This document shows, piece after piece, positions 61,079-64,000 of a DNA stretch of 64,000 nt. The DNA is from Candidatus Eisenbacteria bacterium (GTDB lineage Bacteria > Eisenbacteria > RBG-16-71-46 > CAIMUX01 > JAHJDP01), in contig JAHJDP010000023.1 of assembly GCA_018831195.1 (NCBI GenBank), positions 186,001-250,000 on the forward strand, written 5' to 3'. How positions within the stretch are numbered: the stretch's first letter is position 1; each line of letters begins with the position of its first letter. The translations under genes were made by a program, and so were the position numbers. A model generated the notes under the pieces. That model saw only the letters and a list, made by a program, of their open reading frames with translations. It was not told the DNA's origin and made no database searches.

Positions 61079-62452
61079 GTGGGAAGGAATCGTGCGGACC
61101 GTTTTGTCGGCTCTCTTTTGGGATTGGCGACGGGTGACGCGCTGGGGCGTCCTCTCGAGGGTTTGTCGGCTGAAGAGATTCAACAATACTATGGCAGGGT
61201 GACACACTTCGTTGAAGGGCCGCCGCACAAGAATGACCGCCGGTATCTTCCCGGCCTTCACTCTGACGATACCCAGCAAGCGCTGGTGATTGCAGAAACC
61301 CTGCTGGAATCCGGGCGCGCCGATCCAGACATTATCGGCCGGAAGTTCCTATCCCTCGCACGTGGTCCAAGAGTCCTTCCCCTTGGAGCCCATCGCGGCT
61401 ACGGCCGGTCTTTTGAGTTCACTGTCGACACCTGGAAGAGGGGCTGCCACTGGAACGGTGGGGCGAGGAATTCCGCCGGGATCGGCGCCTCGATGCGTGT
61501 TGCATCCGTCGGATTGGCCTTTTCCGGCGACGACGCGGCGATCAGAGAGAATGCAGCGCTTCAAGCCTTTGTGACACATAAAGATCCCCGAGGTGTCGCA
61601 GCGGCCTGCGCCGTGGCCTATCTCGTGGGCCGGGCCATCGGGGAGACCCCCGAGTCCCTCGATCCGGAAAATCTCCTCCGCGCCACAGTCGGCTTTTCCG
61701 AACGGACACAGGAGTGGCTCCGGGATACACATGAAAGGCATCTCTCCCGGCAGACGCTCGATGCCTCCAACCATTTTTCAAAAGCCCTCGGCCGCTTGTC
61801 CGGGCATCTAGCCGATCCGCCGGAGAAGGTGCTCCCCCTGATCACACAAAACGCCGAAGAGATCGCGGAATACACATTGCGCCACCCCTGCCAGGGATTC
61901 GCCCTGGGGGGCGTCATCGCGGCGATCTATTTCTTCCTCCACGAATCCGGATCTTTCGCCGATGCTGTCTCGATGGCCATTCATGCCGGTGGAGATGCCG
62001 ACTCGGTGGCCGCGATTACCGGCGCCATCGCCGGCGCCCTCCATGGTAAAGACGGCATTCCGGAGGCGTGGCGGGATGATCTTATTGGACACAACCAGAT
62101 CACCTTGCGGGCCCTGGGCCTCTCGGGCGAACCCTTTGAACCGGAACTCTGGGTCGATCTGCCCACGAGCGAGCTGGAATGGACCCTGGCTGAGGAAGCG
62201 ATGCGGCGGGAGTATCTCAAACTCGCGCCCCTGACGGATGCCGAACTCGCGGACCTCCAGGAGATTGTCATCCGGCCGATTGAGCCAAGGCCGGAACGCT
62301 CAAGAGGTTCATACGAATCCGGATCCAGGCGGCGGGATGATTCACGGGGCGGCGACCGTGGGGGTGATTCGCATGGTGGGAACCGCCGCGATCGGGACCG
62401 ATCCCGTGGGCCGAGGCTTTCCCCTTCAGGGTCAAGGGAACGCGGACGGTAG
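61079..62452 (+). CDS. ADP-ribosylglycohydrolase (DraG/ARH) with RGG-rich tail
   Basis: A 457-residue protein with a GTG start (GGGAGG upstream). The N-terminal ARH core has LLGLATGDALGRPLEGLSA, the Mg-binding LHSDDTQQAL (near 62-71), and the C-terminal metal site HAGGDADSVAAITGAIAGAL at ~302-321; both sets of acidic ligands are intact, so it should cleave ADP-ribose from proteins or nucleic acids. Residues ~405-457 are a low-complexity Arg/Gly/Asp/Ser tail (SRRRDDSRGGDRGGDSHGG) like an RGG nucleic-acid-binding tail. This addition is unusual for the family. Confidence 0.9.
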   Translation: MGRNRADRFVGSLLGLATGDALGRPLEGLSAEEIQQYYGRVTHFVEGPPHKNDRRYLPGLHSDDTQQALVIAETLLESGRADPDIIGRKFLSLARGPRVLPLGAHRGYGRSFEFTVDTWKRGCHWNGGARNSAGIGASMRVASVGLAFSGDDAAIRENAALQAFVTHKDPRGVAAACAVAYLVGRAIGETPESLDPENLLRATVGFSERTQEWLRDTHERHLSRQTLDASNHFSKALGRLSGHLADPPEKVLPLITQNAEEIAEYTLRHPCQGFALGGVIAAIYFFLHESGSFADAVSMAIHAGGDADSVAAITGAIAGALHGKDGIPEAWRDDLIGHNQITLRALGLSGEPFEPELWVDLPTSELEWTLAEEAMRREYLKLAPLTDAELADLQEIVIRPIEPRPERSRGSYESGSRRRDDSRGGDRGGDSHGGNRRDRDRSRGPRLSPSGSRERGR

Positions 62453-62463
62453 GATTAACAAAC

Positions 62464-62490
62464 GGCCCCCATCCGGGCGGCTCTTTTTAT
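62464..62490 (+). terminator. Probable rho-independent terminator
   Basis: GGCCCCC (62464-62470) pairs with GGGCGGC (62475-62481), with one bulge, and CTCTTTTTAT follows. It lies just after the ADP-ribosylglycohydrolase gene. Confidence 0.5.
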
Positions 62491-62903
62491 GATAGCTAAT
62501 AGCTTTTCGGGCTGAATCGAGGCGGGAAATCCTCTTAATTGGTAGTTATCATGCTAGTTGTCAGGTTTTCCCTTCTTTCTGACGCCCGGTGAATTCTCAT
62601 CTCACTGGGGTTGACCCCCGCGAGGTTCTCGCTTAAGCTGCAGACTTTGAGCCTAGAAAGAATTCCTTTTTAGAGACGTTTTCACGACTCACAGTACGTG
62701 CGTCGTTCGAGTGCCCTCAACTCTCGACTGACCCGTTTTCGGTGCTTCAGAAGGGCCGTTGGGCAAGCGTTTGTAGGCCAAATTTCCACAACTGCCAGGC
62801 TTTCCTGATTGATCTGTTCGATCGCTGCTGCAGCGCTTGGGCCAGGTTTTCGGGGAAGTATGGGCGCCTAGGTTAGAATATTACTTGGTGGGGAGGCAAA
62901 AAG
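62491..62903. other. Intergenic leader of acetyl-CoA synthetase
   Basis: No gene is supported in this 413-bp gap. It presumably contains the acs promoter. TAGAAT at 62874-62879 is too near the start to be a convincing -10, and no known RNA motif was recognised. Confidence 0.4.
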
Positions 62904-64000
62904 ATGAGTGACGTTTATTCGCCCAAGCCCGAAGTGAGTGAGAGGGCTTGGATCAAGACGATGGACCAGTACAAAAAAATGTATGAGCGGTCCGTGAAGG
63001 ATCCCGAGGGGTTTTGGGCCGAATGGGCGGAAACCTTCCACTGGGAGAAGAAGTGGGACAAGGTTCTCACCTGGGATTTTGATAAAAGCATCAAGATCGA
63101 GTGGTTCAAGGGCGGAAAGACCAACGCCTGTTACAACGCCTTGGATCGTAATCTCAAGACCCGCGGCGATCGGGTCGCCTATTACTGGGAAGGCAACACG
63201 CCCGGTGAGCAGCGCACTGTTACCTATAAAGAGCTTCACGAAGAGGTGTGCAAGTTCGCCAACGTCCTAAAGAGCAAGGGCGTCAAGAAGGGCGATCGCG
63301 TTTCTATTTATATGCCGATGGTCATGGAGCTGACGGTGGCCGTTCTAGCCTGCGCGCGTATCGGCGCCGTCCACTCCGTCGTCTTCGGCGGATTCAGCGC
63401 CGATTCGCTGGCTGACCGGATTCTCGATTCTGATTGCAAAACCCTGTTGACAACCAACGCCGTCTATCGCGGCGCCAAGGCCGTTCCCCTGAAGTCCAAT
63501 GCCGACAAGGCGATGGCCATCTCCGCCGAAAAGGGTTGCACCGTGAATGCCTGTATCGTCTACAACCGCGTTCCTGATATGAAGGTTGAGATGAAAAAGG
63601 GGCGTGACTACTGGTGGAATGAGGAAATGGACAAGGCTTCCGCCGATTGTCCCGTTGAGTGGATGGATGCGGAAGATACTCTGTTCATCCTCTATACATC
63701 CGGATCCACCGGCAAGCCCAAGGGTGTCGCTCACACGGTCGGCGGTTACATGGTCTATACCGCACATACCTTCAAGTACATCTTCGATTATCATGATGAC
63801 GACATCTTCTGGTGCACCGCTGATATCGGCTGGGTCACCGGACACTCCTACATCGTCTACGGGCCGCTCGCCATGGGCGCCACCTCGGTGATGTTCGAGG
63901 GTATCCCGACCTATCCCGACGCCGGGCGGTTCTGGGATGTCGTCGATAAGTACAAGGTCACCATCTTCTATACCGCTCCAACCGCCATCCGCGCGATCGC
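62904..64000 (+). CDS. acs: Acetyl-CoA synthetase, 5' part; continues beyond window
   Basis: The reading frame starts at ATG 62904 (GGGGAGG upstream) and is open to the window end, giving about 365 residues of a ~650-residue enzyme. N-terminal features typical of Acs: FHWEKKWDKVLTWDF, GDRVAYYWEGN, YKELHEEVCKFANVLKSKGV, IGAVHSVVFGGFSADSL, the P-loop LYTSGSTGKPKGVAHTVGG near 255-273, and ADIGWVTGHSYIVYGPL. It makes acetyl-CoA from acetate, CoA and ATP. The catalytic Lys of the C-terminal domain lies outside the window. Confidence 0.95.
   Translation, partial: MSDVYSPKPEVSERAWIKTMDQYKKMYERSVKDPEGFWAEWAETFHWEKKWDKVLTWDFDKSIKIEWFKGGKTNACYNALDRNLKTRGDRVAYYWEGNTPGEQRTVTYKELHEEVCKFANVLKSKGVKKGDRVSIYMPMVMELTVAVLACARIGAVHSVVFGGFSADSLADRILDSDCKTLLTTNAVYRGAKAVPLKSNADKAMAISAEKGCTVNACIVYNRVPDMKVEMKKGRDYWWNEEMDKASADCPVEWMDAEDTLFILYTSGSTGKPKGVAHTVGGYMVYTAHTFKYIFDYHDDDIFWCTADIGWVTGHSYIVYGPLAMGATSVMFEGIPTYPDAGRFWDVVDKYKVTIFYTAPTAIRAI

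Noticed and set aside
1-64000. CRISPR arrays, tRNA or rRNA genes, insertion sequences, prophage
   Set aside because: No regularly spaced repeats, cloverleaf-like sequences, transposase or integrase motifs, or phage structural genes were seen; small ncRNAs cannot be excluded by eye.

Overview
The window is a 64-kb stretch of a moderately GC-rich bacterial chromosome. It holds about 40 protein genes and shows no rRNA, tRNA, CRISPR array, phage or insertion sequence. Five large or small secreted proteins end in the same ~85-residue FlgD/T9SS-type sorting module, and there are gingipain-type C25 proteases, GH57 glycosidases, an apparent sphingolipid operon and strong AGGAGG-type ribosome binding sites. 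Together these suggest an uncultured member of the FCB group and its relatives (for example an Eisenbacteria- or Krumholzibacteria-like lineage). That placement is inference; no phylogenetic marker was tested.

Layout. 1-12247: a C25-type secreted protease running off the left edge, then two divergently transcribed secreted GH57-type proteins. 12349-16708: a tight six-gene minus-strand operon: TPR protein with a Cys-rich tail, NapH/CcoG-like membrane polyferredoxin with a degenerate HMA-like tail, ECF sigma factor, zf-HC2 anti-sigma, CnrX/ZraP-like periplasmic metal sensor, and an extremely Cys-rich lipoprotein. It looks like a self-contained envelope metal/redox response unit and is the least familiar system here. 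16925-21591: a small hypothetical gene, then a periplasmic substrate-binding protein paired with a chemoreceptor. 21635-25172: zinc-ribbon protein, DASS transporter, beta-CASP RNase, GYD protein. 25311-25847: a decayed methyltransferase. 25942-29930: MmgE/PrpD, HD-domain protein and a fused aconitase-family hydratase, probably one catabolic operon.

30365-35707: a secreted GyrI-like protein; a cysteine desulfurase/JAMM peptidase/E1-rhodanese operon for protein-based sulfur transfer; an HEXXH oligopeptidase. 35792-41781: secreted M28 and C25 proteases. 42204-45037: a MagIII-like DNA glycosylase, a GT-C-type membrane protein and a short protein that is largely a sorting domain. 45181-46510: a YajR-like MFS transporter split by one frameshift. 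46518-50896: serine palmitoyltransferase-like, GNAT, NAD-dependent epimerase and PAP2 genes, matching the known bacterial ceramide pathway (Spt, bCerS, CerR) plus a possible head-group enzyme. 51190-57003: DUF2723/TMEM260-like membrane protein, gamma-glutamyltranspeptidase, and a small protein coupled to another GT-C-like protein. 57027-58357: tandem paralogous NTF2-like lipoproteins. 58519-62452: radical SAM protein, HAD-IIA phosphatase, ADP-ribosylglycohydrolase with an RGG-rich tail. 62904-64000: the 5' part of acetyl-CoA synthetase.

The overall picture is a heterotroph that secretes proteases and glycosidases, probably glycosylates surface proteins, builds a sphingolipid-containing envelope and senses ligands by chemotaxis. 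Convergent gene pairs are often separated by strong bidirectional hairpin terminators.
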